64,000 nt of DNA from Salticus scenicus (lineage: Eukaryota > Arthropoda > Arachnida > Araneae > Salticidae), in the NCBI GenBank assembly GCA_963930645.1, contig OZ005662.1, forward strand, positions 2,609,436 through 2,673,435, in the 5' to 3' direction. The translations under genes were made by a program, and so were the position numbers. Positions 1 through 11,889 of this stretch are shown here, in pieces (the first letter of the stretch is position 1; every line of letters starts with the position of its first letter). The notes beneath the pieces are model-generated. The model did no database searches and had not been told where the DNA came from. It was given only the letters and a program-made list of their open reading frames with translations.

Positions 1-1197
1 TTGAAACATTTATGTTTAATAGTTTTAATGTAAGTAATAATTTTAAAGCATGGGATAATTTGGGTATACATTGCATTTTATTAATTAGGGAATGAAAAGT
101 AATCATTTTATATACCTGCATCATTGTTACCTAAGGTTGTATATGCTGGCAACACTGATATTGACAAAAGTTTTGTTTTTCAAAGATAGCAATGCAAACA
201 TATCCATATATTATTAATTTAAATTAAGGTGTACGGATTCAAATTCATCATTTGAGATAAAAATGTTTCCACCACTTGTGTAAAGTAGCTTTTGAATTGG
301 TTTTTATAATCATTTTTATAATCATTTTCATTCAATTTTGTGTCCTCTAAAATCACCTCTTTTTCAAAATTGAATGTATTCTATTTTCTTATAAAACAAA
401 AGACATTGCATATTTTCTCCTCTTTTACCAATAAAATATTCTGGTCACCTTATACGTAAAAAATAGAGTAAGTTAATCATATTTTGTGGTGAGTAGCTTT
501 TTTTTCCAGCGAGTATAATCAAAGTTGAAATTTTGGGCTCTGATACTGCTATCCCATTTAAATTTTAAAACGTTTTATTATGAAAGGTGCTACATTGAGT
601 AAGAAAATGTTACATATTTTTTTTCTAATTAAATCTTCATGTAATGCAGAGTTAAATGAATGCTTTGCTTAGTAGGGGATCTAATAATATCTTATGTGTT
701 TAAATTTTGAGTTATTTTTGCTAATATTTCTGGATTATTCTTTTATAGATAAAATAATTTATTGTACTTTAAGTTCCATTGAAATTAATAGGTTTTTAAT
801 CCAGCTATCTCACTGTTTCAATTAATTAATAAATTGCTTAACTTAAGATTTTAGAGAGTTTTTTTTCATGATTTAAGGAGAGGGGGTGGGGAGGTAATTT
901 TCTTGCGGTTAATTTATATTTCTTTTTTTTTTTACTTGTTGCATTGGAATTTTAAAAGACAACTTGTTGATAAAATACACTTTTAAGGTAATTTTCAAGT
1001 GACCTTCACATGAAAATAAAATAGCAAAACAACTTGGTTAAAGAACTCATCCTAGCTATTTTAAGATAAGTTCGCTGGCTAATTTTAGTTCGATTTAGAG
1101 TATTATTTCAGAAGTTTTTGTGATGACAATATTTCTATTATATATAGATTTTTAAAAAAAGTGATTGTAGTAGGTCAATTTCTAAAAAAATTGGAAC
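1..1197. other. AT-rich stretch without a recognisable gene
   Basis: I see only AT-rich sequence with short homopolymers. There is no open frame of coding character, no terminal inverted repeat pair and no tandem array. It may be intronic or intergenic. Confidence 0.6.
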
Positions 1198-1290
1198 AAC
1201 TTCAATATATCCCCACAATGATATTTGGCGATTATGGCTAAATCATAAATCTAAAAATAATAAATCATAAATCCAAAATAAACAACATAT
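1198..1290. repeat. half of an ACAACTTCA-type MITE
   Basis: The segment starts with the same ACAACTTCA...TTTGGCGATTATGGCTAAATC block as the complete 200-bp element at 9600-9799, including the trailing AACAACATATA motif. The matching right inverted end is missing. At about 1290 the sequence switches abruptly to a GC-richer repeat, so this is a truncated copy. Confidence 0.55.
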
Positions 1291-1610
1291 ACAGCCCGAT
1301 TCACAGCGCGGCGGAGTAGAAGAGTGAGTGAGACGTGACGTAGCCGAAAGCTTCATCTCTACTCCATCGCTGTTCTCGGGAGTAGGAGAAATTGCTATTC
1401 CGGGGCCCGTTTCACTCGCACACGAGTTGTGACAGCTGATCGATGAAGCAAGCGAGAAGGCGTCCCTAAAATGACGTCAGTTTTACCGATTATGATAGAA
1501 AACGTAGCGATATAACCAATAGGAAAAGTTTCATCGGAATATTGTTTGTAATCAAAAGCACGTGCAGTGCATACTGCGTAGTTGTAGAAATTCAATTATG
1601 ACAGTCCGTG
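1291..1610. repeat. CpG-rich patch related to the 6.3-6.6 kb patch
   Basis: This GC-richer island shares short blocks with 6297-6640: a CTCCATnGCTG..TCTCGG block, GAGTAGAGAAA-type strings, a CACGAG motif and CAGCTGATC, in similar order. A palindromic TGACGTCA (CRE/ATF-type site) lies at 1472-1479. The shared blocks suggest a dispersed mobile repeat rather than a promoter, but a promoter cannot be excluded. The minus-strand frame at 1395-1595 looks like chance. Confidence 0.35.
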
Positions 1611-4083
1611 TTTGCTCCAATTTACATTTTCACATATTTGATAAATAACTTTATTTACATCAAGTTTTTCCAAAAAAATTTTAACTATGAATTAAATAAG
1701 TTCTTAATTTCGGACTGAAATATTATTGTTTTATGTATGTGAATAATAATTATAATGTCATATACATTAATTATTCAGTCATTTGCAAATTGGATTAAAG
1801 CATTTCTTCTGAACATCTTATGTGGAGCATAAAAATATAATTACAAGTTGTAAATAGGTAAGGAGAGTGATTTATATATTCTTGCTTGATTATTAAATTT
1901 CAGTTGAAAATTTGATATATATGTATATATATGTATTGATATAAAGACTTTTGTTATAAATTGGTATGAATTTTTTAAAATTTACAGTGTTTGCTTACAA
2001 AGTTTTTAATTCTGTGTCTTTTTTTACATCAGTTTTTCAATTCATTTTAAAGCTTAGCTTTTATAACAATTAAAAAAGTTTCTTTTTCCTCTGTTCCTCT
2101 AAACTGTGTTTTTTCCCAAATATAATTACAACAATGAAAATACCTGAATTTAATAATTTAAATATATTCATCTTCCTATATTTCATGTTTAATTTTCTGA
2201 AAACTTGATATTTATAAAACTGGTAGCATTAGTATAACTTTTTTTAAGAAAAATTATATGTATACATATACATATAATGCTTGGTGTGGACACTAGATGA
2301 AATCATTCTATACCCATATTTATAACATTTTTATACACAACTCTACATATTACTATATACATGACAAGCCAACAATTTTTCGTCAAATGCAACCCTTTAT
2401 CTTTACAGTTCAAAATACTGAACAGAAAAATTCTGTTTTAAAATATTTTTTCTCTTTAATCAGATGAAAATTATTAAGTTTTTTCATTATTTAAATTAAA
2501 GAAAAGAATTTATTTCAAATATCCCAAATATAATTCTTTATTATTTACTAAAAGTATTCAGTATCATATATTATATTTAGCAATGCTGAAAGCACCGAGT
2601 GAAACCATATTTCACTTAACATAGTTATACAAATTCCTTTAAGCAAAATCTTGTATAAGTTATCAAAATAGAAATAAAAGTCACTAATTTATCAAAGTAT
2701 ATCTTATTATTCTACTATGGTGCTTTACTTTTTTAATACCAAAGCTTCACACAAAATATGTCATTTTTAAGACCTGTATTTGAATGTCTTATAGCCATAA
2801 AGTAGCTGCGTCACAAACTTTTAACCCATTAAGGGTTTTTGTATTGATTAATAATACAAAAATATATCAGTAATTTTTCTTACCTATTTGCAGCTTAATA
2901 AAGTGAATCATAGCTTAGTATTTTTCTTGGATCCAGTTTTTTTTTTTATTATTCATATGAGATTTTAATGATTATTTTCAGATGATTGAATAATGCATTA
3001 CATGTGTGTCAAAATATTTAATTCTACATACATAAAATAACTATTAAGTTAAAAAACAATCAAAATAATATTTAAATAAATTGATTACCAGGTTTATTTA
3101 TGAAATTAATGGCCTTGATCATTTCGACATTAAATGTTTTTCACAAGGGAAGCATTTAAAATAGAATGGAAGTTTATTTAAAAATAAATAAATAGTTAGC
3201 TTTGCAGCCTTATTGTGTATTGATAGAAACTAAACACATTAATTTAATTTGAAATTTAAAGTCTCATACACATTTTAATCATTTGGAATTCAAATTAACA
3301 AAAATCTGTACTTAAAGAGGGAAAAAAGTAAATATACATGTATAAACAAACCTATTATTATTTTTTGAGTAATAAATATGAAATTCTGTACAAGATGGAG
3401 TTTAGTTCAGTATGAAGGACTTTCAAAGCCTATTCTTCTATACAAAAGCATGAAATAACTCATAACAGTGTTTTGCTCCTTCTAAATAGTTACTATATCC
3501 ATTTCTTAAAATGTTATATTACAATTTTAGTATAGGATAATCTTAGTGACTTTTAAATTTTTGTTGCCATTTTGAGGATAAATTAAAATAGCTGTAACAA
3601 TTGCATTAGTATAATCTTGTCGAGAAATATTAATTTTCTTAAACCGAATATATATATATATATATTTCCTTTCACGTAAGAAAAAATTGGATGCATTATT
3701 TTGAAAGTGGGAGGAATCAACTTGTTTTAACTTTTTAATAATTTTGAAGTTAAACCTGTGTTTTTTTATTTAATATTGCTTGAACTGAAAAATAAGCATT
3801 ACTAGAATTTGATACCAACTTTTGTAGTGATCAATTGAGCGGTGTAATTTTGTATAGAGAATTGAAATTTAACAAAACTTAAAAATTGTTTGATTCAAGG
3901 GGAGTAATGCAAATTTCCACAATGCTAAAATCACTGTCTAAAAACAATAGTCGTGTAATGCAGTATCAAGATAACTAATAAATAAATGTTCCAACTTCCA
4001 TTGACCAAAATGAAATTTCTTCTAGTACTAACATTACCGCTGTGTACAAGTTTGTCAAAAGATTATTGTAGCAACCGTTAAGA
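1611..4083. other. AT-rich stretch without a recognisable gene
   Basis: Only AT-rich sequence is visible, with TA microsatellite tracts near 1917-1935 and 3648-3664. No coding frame, repeat boundary or RNA gene can be supported. Confidence 0.6.
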
Positions 4084-4159
4084 CAGGTGCCAATACTTAG
4101 ATATTTATCGCATTTTTTTTCTCCCCAGAAAGTGATAAATTGCTAAATATTAGCACCTG
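4084..4159. mobile_element. 76-bp hairpin-like mini-MITE
   Basis: The ends are inverted: CAGGTGCCAATACTTAG on the left, and the complement of the right end reads CAGGTGCTAATATTTAG. About 28 of the first 32 bases pair around a short T-rich loop. Transcribed, it would fold into one hairpin. The size suggests an extremely internally deleted DNA transposon; the superfamily is unclear and no target duplication is visible. Confidence 0.5.
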
Positions 4160-4713
4160 CGTGGATGAAACTACTTAATATTGAAAAGCGCTGAAAACAA
4201 CTATTTGGGATGCAAAATAAATGACCTATTATAAAAAATATCTATTAAAACCTATAACAATGATATTTAGAGAGTTGTTGTTAAAACATTATAAGGCAAA
4301 TTAAACATTCAAAATGAGAAAATTCTATAAAAACAAAATAATCTAACATGAAATTGAGATACAACATAATTTTGAAAATTTGGTTTGCATGATTTACAAA
4401 ACAATTTGCATGTCTGTTTATCTCTTACAGTCATTGCTTGTATGAAAGTAGTATGTATATGTTTTTATTTAATATCGTGTATCATAATATATATATACAT
4501 ATATATATTATCTTGTTATGATGGTAAACTTAAATATTGTTTAAGCATACTGCTGTTTATTTATTTAAACTTTCCAAAAAAGTTAAAAGGTGTTTATGAC
4601 TTGGTTGATTTTTTTAAGATGACAGTAGTTGAAAATTGTTTATTCATAGTTTTTTCACAACTTTTGTCATGTAAATAATAGTTTGTTGGAATATTTCAAG
4701 AATATCCATCAAA

Positions 4714-4875
4714 TAAACATCATTCATAAAACATAAACATAACATTCATAACCAACATAACATTCATAAATAACAAACATAACATTCATAACCAACATAA
4801 CATTCATAAATAACAAACATAACATTCATAAATAACAAACATAACATTCAATATACATAACATATCAAACATCAT
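4714..4875. repeat. minisatellite, CATAACATTCATAA units
   Basis: About seven tandem units of 18-23 bases share the core CATAACATTCATAA followed by either CCAA or ATAACAAA. The two unit types alternate, so the array grew in steps of more than one unit. Confidence 0.8.
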
Positions 4876-6296
4876 TCATGCCTTTCTTTGGAAATTTCAA
4901 TATTCTCGAAAGATGCATTATAACCAAAAAAAGGAATCTCTTATCATTATAAAGCAAGCGATTTATCGCCAAATGTGACCTTTCACAACAACCTCAAGAT
5001 TTTGTTATGCAACATAGTGTTTCATAACAAAAAGTGTGTTTCAAGTTTTGTGTACAAAATCTATTTTAAAACACAATTTTCTCTTTGATTAATTGAAAAT
5101 TGATAAAGTCTTTATTTCTTAAATCTGAAATATGTATAAATTTATGGACAGGTGCAGTATAATACATCATTTGACAAGTTTTCAAAATTGTAACCAAAAG
5201 TCACCAAATTGACATTTTAGCATTTTTAAGCCATTTGAAAGTTTGCTATAATTGTGTTTTTCTCTAGATAATTGTCTATGTAAATATTTAGTATAATATA
5301 TTATCTTTATATATTACAAAACATAATGAAATTTATATATAATTCAGAGGCACAAAACCACGTTTTCTAATGAATAAGGTGTAATCAGCATTAATGATTG
5401 ATTTACATGTTTATATAAAATTAACCAAGTACATTTTAAAAAATAAGTAGAAAAATTTTAAAGTGTATTTTTTGGTGGTGTTGTATTGAAACAAGGATGA
5501 GAAGTTGGAGGTTTAAAAATGTAACAAATGGGTACAGATGCAAAATGTTTTATAAATCATGCAAACCATCTGTTTTTTTTTTTTTTTTCTTCATCTTTTA
5601 ATTTATTGAAATTTGAATTTTAAAGCAATAAATTTTGTAAATATCAGTTTTGCAAAAAATTTAATGTATGATCGTTCAATAAAATTTGATATAATATGTG
5701 TGAAGGGAGAAGATCCAATTATAAAACAGATTCACAACTAGATTATATTATAAAAATTTATTATTTCATTATTATTGAAAAAAGCTTAAAAAACAAACTT
5801 CACAAAAAGGCATTATGGTAATTCAAAAGTCAATAGTTGTTTAACTAATGTATTTCATAAATAGAACTGATAGAAAATAGAATTAGTAAATGAACATTGT
5901 TATTACTTAATGCTAAAATATTTACTTCTCCTTACCTATTTACAACTTGGTGATACTTTGGTATATAATTGAATTTTCATCCCAGAAGAGGCATACTTCT
6001 TTTAGTATAATATAGTATCCAGTTTGAAGATAAAGGACTGAATTCCTACTGCTTATAAATATGGCAAAATTTTAAATATCCACATTCACAAAACAATAGC
6101 CATTCAGTCTAAAAAATGAAATTTCATCTTCATCATTTTCGTTAAAAATAATGTTGAAAACTAACTTTCGATTATAATTTTACAAAATAATACATTTAAA
6201 ATATAGTTAAAATAATATGAAAAGATTATTTTCTTAAAAAACGCAGTATAACTTCACAAAATCTGTCGCAAATTTCTTTTTTAAAGAGTCAATACA
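4876..6296. other. AT-rich stretch without a recognisable gene
   Basis: Homopolymer T tract at about 5573-5588 and otherwise AT-rich sequence. I see no gene. Confidence 0.55.
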
Positions 6297-6640
6297 CACT
6301 TCTCCATAGCTGCTTCTCGGTTCTCGCCGACATAGAACCAGCCCAGTCCGCGATGCAAACAAACGAGACATTTAACACAACGATGGAGTAGAGAAAATGA
6401 GCCCCAGAATTGCTATTTCTCACTCACCGGAAACTAAGACTCCTATAACACGAGCTGGCTCACAGCTGATCATTGTTGCCCAGCGGAAATATAGCTTGGC
6501 GACGTTTAGTTGCAGACGTATTACTCGACGTCTTTATCGCCTAAAATGGCGAGTTTGCCTAAACAGAAGAGCGAATTATTGTTTGTACTTGATAAGTTTG
6601 GCGGTAATATTTGGCGAAATTTTCTTATACCCTTGTGAAT
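6297..6640. repeat. CpG-rich dispersed repeat
   Basis: This patch shares blocks with 1291-1610. Its part from about 6444 (CTAAGACTCCTATAACACG then AGCTGGC..CATTGTTGCC) resembles the left end of the 550-bp insertion at 15075-15624 and the patch at 39690. A weak palindrome is formed by CTCCAT..TCTCGG and GATGGAGTAGAG. An 81-codon open frame on the plus strand (6397-6642) has no protein-family resemblance, and I take it as a by-product of the GC-rich repeat. Confidence 0.35.
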
Positions 6641-6949
6641 AGTAGCCATTACTGTTGCTGTTAAATTAGTTAATTTTAAATATTTATACACGTTGAAAAG
6701 TAGTGTAGGTTGTAAAATACAACATTTTGATAATCAAACAGCAATAAAAACAAATAATTGACACAAAAAATGCATGAAAACATATCATAATTACACTTCA
6801 TATTTGTGATTGAAAGCTAAGCATACAATTTTCTTTTGAACAATTAATAGCCCATTTGTTTCGCCTTTCTTCATCTGTTGGAAATCTAAACGTTCTAAAA
6901 GCAGTTCTGACATGATTTGAGCAATTTTCAGCTGCAAAACCTCCGTTTT

Positions 6950-7700
6950 ATGTGATCTGATAACACTTGAAATTCGGACCGCGTGGGCAACAATCGCTGA
7001 GTGGGAAACAAAATGCCTGATGAGCCAGCCTGTATTGAAGGAGCTCTACCGGAAACATTGACGTCAAAATGACGTCAGAGATGGGCGTTGTCACGGCCAT
7101 TTCTCCGCTCGTACGTAATCTGAATCGGCCTGCTGGTCTGCTATTTATTTTTCCTCTATCATGTGACCTCTGACGTGAGGTGGGAAGAGTCCATTGCTAC
7201 TTGCGAATCATATAGTGAAATTGCCGGAAATTATGCCATAGAGTTAAACTATGTTTCATTTCATATTTGTTACTGCTTATTTTATTTATCGAAGTGTCTA
7301 TTGCTACGGCAGCCGGAACAATATTATTGTTACGGCTGCATAGAATAATAATAAAGGAAGAAGGAGCGTTCGTGTTTTGGTTTCGGTTTGTAAAATCCAG
7401 GAATGCCGGGTATAGGGTTGTAACAGTGCTTCCATCTGATTGGTTGGAGACTTGTTGGCGAGATTTTTGAATCGTCTCGTCTCTCTGACAATCAGTCTGT
7501 GAGGCAGCACCCACAACAAACAGCGATAAATGCGCTGAGGATGGGTGCCCTACTTCAAGGTTGAGAGGAGCAAAAGTAGCTTTTGCTGGCATTTCACTAG
7601 AAGGGGTTTGTAAGCATTAGACTATTGGCGTGCTCCTTCTTCCTTTATGGACAATATTCATGGGACGTCATCGTAGGTAAAATCGCCGAACACGTGGCCG
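6950..7700. promoter_or_regulatory. CpG-rich island with tandem CRE sites
   Basis: This 750-bp island stands out from the AT-rich surroundings. It holds two TGACGTCA palindromes at 7059-7066 and 7070-7077, only 11 bp apart start to start, and a further GACGTCAT at about 7663. TGACGTCA is the consensus site for CREB/ATF factors. Several open frames overlap here on both strands, none with coding character. A bidirectional promoter or a mobile repeat would both fit. Confidence 0.35.
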
Positions 7701-7859
7701 ATATTTTGTAAACAAATTAGATTCAATATGCCATTTTATTGTTACGCATAACATTTTCCTAAATATTTCTGCAGTGAAACTTAATAATAATGTTCAAACA
7801 AGAACAAAAGAGAAATGTAAACAACTGAATCGAATGATAAAGTTAAGACTATTCCATAT

Positions 7860-7980
7860 CGTAAAATTGCATTACATTTTATGTATACACACACACATAT
7901 ACATATATATATAATGAATAAAAGAATAATAAGAACATTTTATACACACACACATATATATAGACATCAAAGCTTAAATA
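7860..7980. repeat. CA/TA microsatellites
   Basis: Two short tracts of ACACAC followed by ATATAT lie at about 7885-7912 and 7944-7962, inside AT-rich sequence. Confidence 0.7.
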
Positions 7981-8243
7981 ATTAGAATTTCAATCACTTT
8001 AATAAAGGAATTTACTAAATAGAACGTCCATTTACATATGTTAACATCGCCACAGTTCACACGGCAACTTTTAATATTACAGATGTTAATTAATAAAACT
8101 GGATTAAAAACAAAACAAAGTTATCACTATATCACGCTTACTTCAATTTCATATAATCTGTAACTCTTAAAAATAACATTGCATGATAAAAATTTGCAAG
8201 CCACAATGCTTTGTTATGGTAGAGTTGAGGATTGTTTCCCTAC

Positions 8244-8391
8244 CCAGCTGATATTCTTGTAGCCTCGAACCCAAAGCGGGAATATGGTCCATTATTATTC
8301 TATGTACGGCAGTCACCAATGAATCTTTATCGCTCCCAAGAACGACTCTTTTGTGAATCAGTCTGGCAGCACACGTGTTGTTGACATTCAT
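8244..8391 (-). CDS. possible first coding exon, protein unrecognised
   Basis: The minus-strand frame begins with an ATG at 8391 and encodes about 49 residues of ordinary protein-like composition, starting MNVNNTCAAR and including DKDSLVTAVHRIIMDHIPALG. It runs into a plausible splice donor (G|GTAGGG; the GT is at 8242-8243), after which the frame continues only into AT-rich codons. An upstream ATG at about 8400 is closed by a stop after two codons, so the second ATG is the better start. I do not recognise the family. No further exon is visible downstream on the minus strand, where the CpG-rich island follows at 7.7 kb. It could be a first exon with distant partners, or chance coding in a slightly GC-richer patch. 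Confidence 0.3.
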
Positions 8392-8758
8392 GACGCCATT
8401 TTTATATTTATTGTTTTAAATGATCGCTTTACTATCCTTGCTTTTTGTTGAATGCGGCATTTTAATTTATTTTTTGGGCTAGTGTATTATGAAAAAAAAA
8501 TGTTGAAATCAATGTGGGAGATTTATTTCCCTCATATAATGATTTCGGAACGGGATTTCGATCAGAAAATAATTGAACCATCGATCTGTGATAATTTAAA
8601 ATACAATCGATTTATTGTGCAAAACATAAAATTTACTTTTTTTTTTTTTTTTTTTTTAATATTTAGCGTTATACTTCTCTGGGATGAAAATCGTTTGCAT
8701 AATTTTTCATAGATTATTTGTATTGTGTGAATTCTTATAGGAAAATGAACATAGTTTT

Positions 8759-8781
8759 GTCATGGCCGCAACATGCTAGTT
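8759..8781. repeat. isolated end of the CTAGYATGTTGTGGCC family
   Basis: The segment is the inverse complement of the terminal sequence seen at 9558, 41734 and 57714 (CTAGCATGTTGYGGCCATGAC). It is an orphan right end; the matching left end is not recognisable upstream. Confidence 0.5.
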
Positions 8782-8939
8782 TTTTCTCATATCTTTTATT
8801 TGTTTTGTACCATAGTAGAATTTGTACTTATTCAAATATTAATTGTTATAATAAATGTAATTAATCTTTTTTAATATTGCTGTGGAAGATTTAAAATATT
8901 TGCTTTCGTTTACATCATGGGTGTAAAACCACTTAGAAT

Positions 8940-9236
8940 GCAAAACACTGTAAACTGCTACTTGCATGCAGAATGAATAGTGAAGGAAGACTTAATAATA
9001 GTAGGTTATCTGCAGGATTTGCTTCAGTTGTGTCTCTGAATTTCATGTTATTTTGTTTTTATAGAAATTTTTCATTTTGAATATTTCATTTACATTGTGA
9101 TTTTCTTAGAACTTCACAAATATCATACCATTTATGATTAGTGTAAATAAATATTTTTAATAATAGCCATTTTATATATCATTAACAAGTCTTGCCATTC
9201 ATTCTGCATGCAAGTAGCAGTTTTCAGGTTTTTTGC
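8940..9236. mobile_element. MITE with 55-bp inverted ends
   Basis: Both ends contain AACTGCTACTTGCATGCAGA, followed by ATGAAT and AAGACTT, in opposite orientation (left 8941-8998, right complement 9181-9236). The inverted repeat is about 55 bp with a few mismatches, and the total is about 297 bp without coding potential. The superfamily is not evident and the target duplication is not clear. Confidence 0.65.
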
Positions 9237-9310
9237 GTGTTGTGAGCATATAATGCCTACTTTCACTGACAGTTATTGTATGGGAAAATTTGTTTCCATA
9301 ATTATTCATT

Positions 9311-9556
9311 ACGTAATGTATTTTTTTTTTTTTTTAATTCTATTTTCACATTCAAAAAATTCACAATCGTTATATTAGTACTTATTCTCCAAAAATTCAT
9401 TTTTAAAATTTTTAGTACTATTTCATTTTATGGCTAGTAATTGACAAAAATGCACTCAATGAAAACTCGCAGTTTTGAACACAAATTTAAAAATATTAGT
9501 CTTTGTAAAATGAGTTTTAATAGTTTTCTGAATGTGAAAATGAAAAAAAAAAAAAC
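9311..9556. repeat. interspersed repeat with inverted TTTTCACATTCA arms
   Basis: The left part (T tract, TTTTCACATTCA, AAAATTCA) reappears as its complement near 9520-9550 (CTGAATGTGAAAATG, A tract). The left part also matches 26780-26950 in order and wording (TTCAGAAAATTCATAA, TTAGTACTCATTTTTGAAAA). It is therefore a dispersed inverted-repeat element. Confidence 0.4.
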
Positions 9557-10540
9557 CTAGCATGTTGTGGCCACTATATGACTTTCTTCTGCATTTGGAA
9601 CAACTTCAGTAACACCCACAACAATATTTGGCGATTTTTTATTGGCGATTATGGCTAAATCATAAAATCACAAATCTAAAATAAACAACATATAGGCTGC
9701 CATATTATATCGCAAACAGTCCAGAACGACATTGTTATCATTCAAAACAGTGCCAAAGAAAAATCGCCAAATTCAGCTGTTGGTGTATACTGAAGTTGTA
9801 ACCTATAATTTCGTAAACAAATTCTCTCAGTAAAAATAATTTATTAAAATTATTTTCCATGATAACTGCAGATGATTTACAATTCTAGAGAAGACATAAC
9901 ATCAAATATCCAAAGAAAATCAACTTTATTCTCCAAATAACATTTTATAAAAATAAATTTTTTTCTTTCTTTTAATGAAAAAAATCAGAAACTTTTATCA
10001 CAGATCTATAGTTCAATCATTCATTTTAAAGGTATTGATTCGAGCTCTTTTGACATAATTGAAGCTCTTTGGGTACATAAGGAAAATTTACAGGAGACAG
10101 ATGCAATGCTCCTACGTATACAAAATATTTTCCTCAGTTGACTATCACTGTTATAAACAATTCTTTTTAATTTCATAATTATTAAAAAATAATTCTCTTT
10201 ATGCACATTTACACGAAATTTTGATATATATCACCATGTTAAAACTTTAGAAAAAGCAGGTTGGCAAAGCCACCTTTAAGACTATTATTACCAAAAGTTG
10301 ACAGGCACTAATTTATGTCAAGGTGCAACTACATAATACCAATTTGCATGAAATTATATGCAATAGTTCCCGAGATACAATTGCCACAAAAATGTATCAC
10401 ACACAGACACATTTTTTAAAAACTGGTCATATCGTGTTCTACTCCTCTCAGAATGCGTAAATCAAAATCTATTAAAATCCCAGGGTCAAAAATTTTTACA
10501 AATACAATACTTTCTTCTATTAAAATGTAGAAGAAAGTAA
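9557..10540. mobile_element. CTAGYATG-family DNA transposon copy
   Basis: It starts with CTAGCATGTTGTGGCCACTA and GACTTTCTTCT, then shows the internal blocks of the family (CTCAGTAAAAATAATTTATT, a TTCATTTTAAAGGTATTGA block, a GCCACC stretch). The likely right end is AAAATGTAGAAGAAAGT near 10536, which lacks the outermost 25 bases. A 200-bp MITE is inserted near its left end (9600-9799). Compare the complete copy at 57714-58455. Confidence 0.55.
9600..9799. mobile_element. 200-bp MITE nested in the CTAGYATG element
   Basis: The terminal inverted repeats read ACAACTTCAGTA on the left and, as complement, ACAACTTCAGTA on the right, and pairing continues to TTTGGCGATTTTT (about 35 of 41 bases). 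Removing the segment restores the continuity of the host element seen at 57740-57790. A truncated relative lies at 1198-1290. Confidence 0.7.
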
Positions 10541-11189
10541 TAAATTAAGTTTTAGAAATTTGGCTAATTGAATAGCTTACCAAATAATTGGATATTTGGA
10601 CAAACTAAATATTCATCTAGCCAAATAGTTTCAGATTCGGCCAAATGGAATAATCAGTAATATGGCCAAATATTTGGTATATTTCTAGTATGAATATTAT
10701 GCAGAACATTTCAGTAATCTCCATCTCCAGCAAGATTATAAATAAAAAATACAGATCAATTGTTACAAAATTTCAATTTATGAACAGTTTGTGCAGCTGC
10801 AGATTAAACCGTAATTATCTAAAACTTTAAAAAAATTAAGTATGACTGCATATTTAAATAAATTTTAATTTAGATACAGTATCTATTTTTAATTGAAATA
10901 ATTGTGCTAATTTCTTTTTTCTTTCATGCTAATTAATCACAATTTTTATTTCATAATTCTGAAGAACTATATAACTTACTAGCAGGCTTTGACTGCTTCA
11001 CTAGACACTATATTTAAACGAATTCTCAAAATTCCATATCATTATTATAAAATCTCAAAAATAAAAGTACTTAGATCAGTTGAAACCTAAGTTAAAGTTT
11101 ATGTTGCATTCTGTAGAGATTTTCTCACTTACAGCATAAAGAGTTCAGGTTCCCACTGCCTTCGGCACTAATTTACTCCCCTGTCCACA

Positions 11190-11379
11190 GCAGGAAATAG
11201 TAGTGGATCTACAGCCCTCCCCCCCCCCCCCCCCCAAAAAAAAGCACTGGTATTCATTTCACATTTGAATATTACAATTGTAAAATTTTCATTGATCTGG
11301 AATAACATCTTGACTAATCTTAGACCCTCCCCCCCCTCCCCCCCAAAAAAAAAAGTTAAGTTCTGTATTCGCCACTGGC
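11190..11379. mobile_element. hAT-type MITE, CAGTGGCG family (older copy)
   Basis: It aligns along its length with the intact copy at 60125-60311: a C run, AAAAAAGCACT, TTACAATTGTAAA, TTTTCATTGATCTGGA, a second C run and GTTAAGTTCT. The right end (TTCGCCACTG) is preserved, while the left end is degraded. It sits inside the Helitron-like block. Confidence 0.65.
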
Positions 11380-11889
11380 GAGAAAATCAGAATTTTCAAG
11401 AAATCGAATCGGAGAGAATATTTCATATTCTTAATCAATACTCACAGTGATGCCGCTAGTATTTCAAAATTTTGGAACCCATGAATTTAAAAAATCTGTG
11501 TTAATTTTTCAAAAAATGGGTCCCCACATAAATGAATTTATACATTACAGATATATATATATATATTGTAGATGAAAAACAGATTTTTAGGAATTTTGAA
11601 CCAGCACTTTTTGAAATTGTCTTAAACTAATATTATGTAGGAGGAAAGGATCTTTTTTTCTTCTTCAGAGCAGAATGCTTTAAAAATATATAGAAAATAT
11701 TAGTTTTAAACAAAAAATATATTTTTAAATATATTTTTTTTTCTTTCTTCGCTTATTTATTTATTAATTTTTTCGAGAATGAAAATTACATGACCGCCAC
11801 AATAAATTTTTCATGTTTCTGCCTCCGATTTTTCACGTAATTTACGCACTATAGCACATAAACAGCATCTCTAACTCAGATGCCAAAAT

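Noticed and set aside
4385..4678. 97-codon plus-strand frame
   Set aside because: Composition is that of AT-rich non-coding DNA (Ile, Leu, Tyr, Lys codons), without start context or relatives.
7163..7592. Overlapping open frames of 61-131 codons on both strands
   Set aside because: They coincide with the GC-richer island, overlap one another in several frames, and none shows a motif or protein-like composition.
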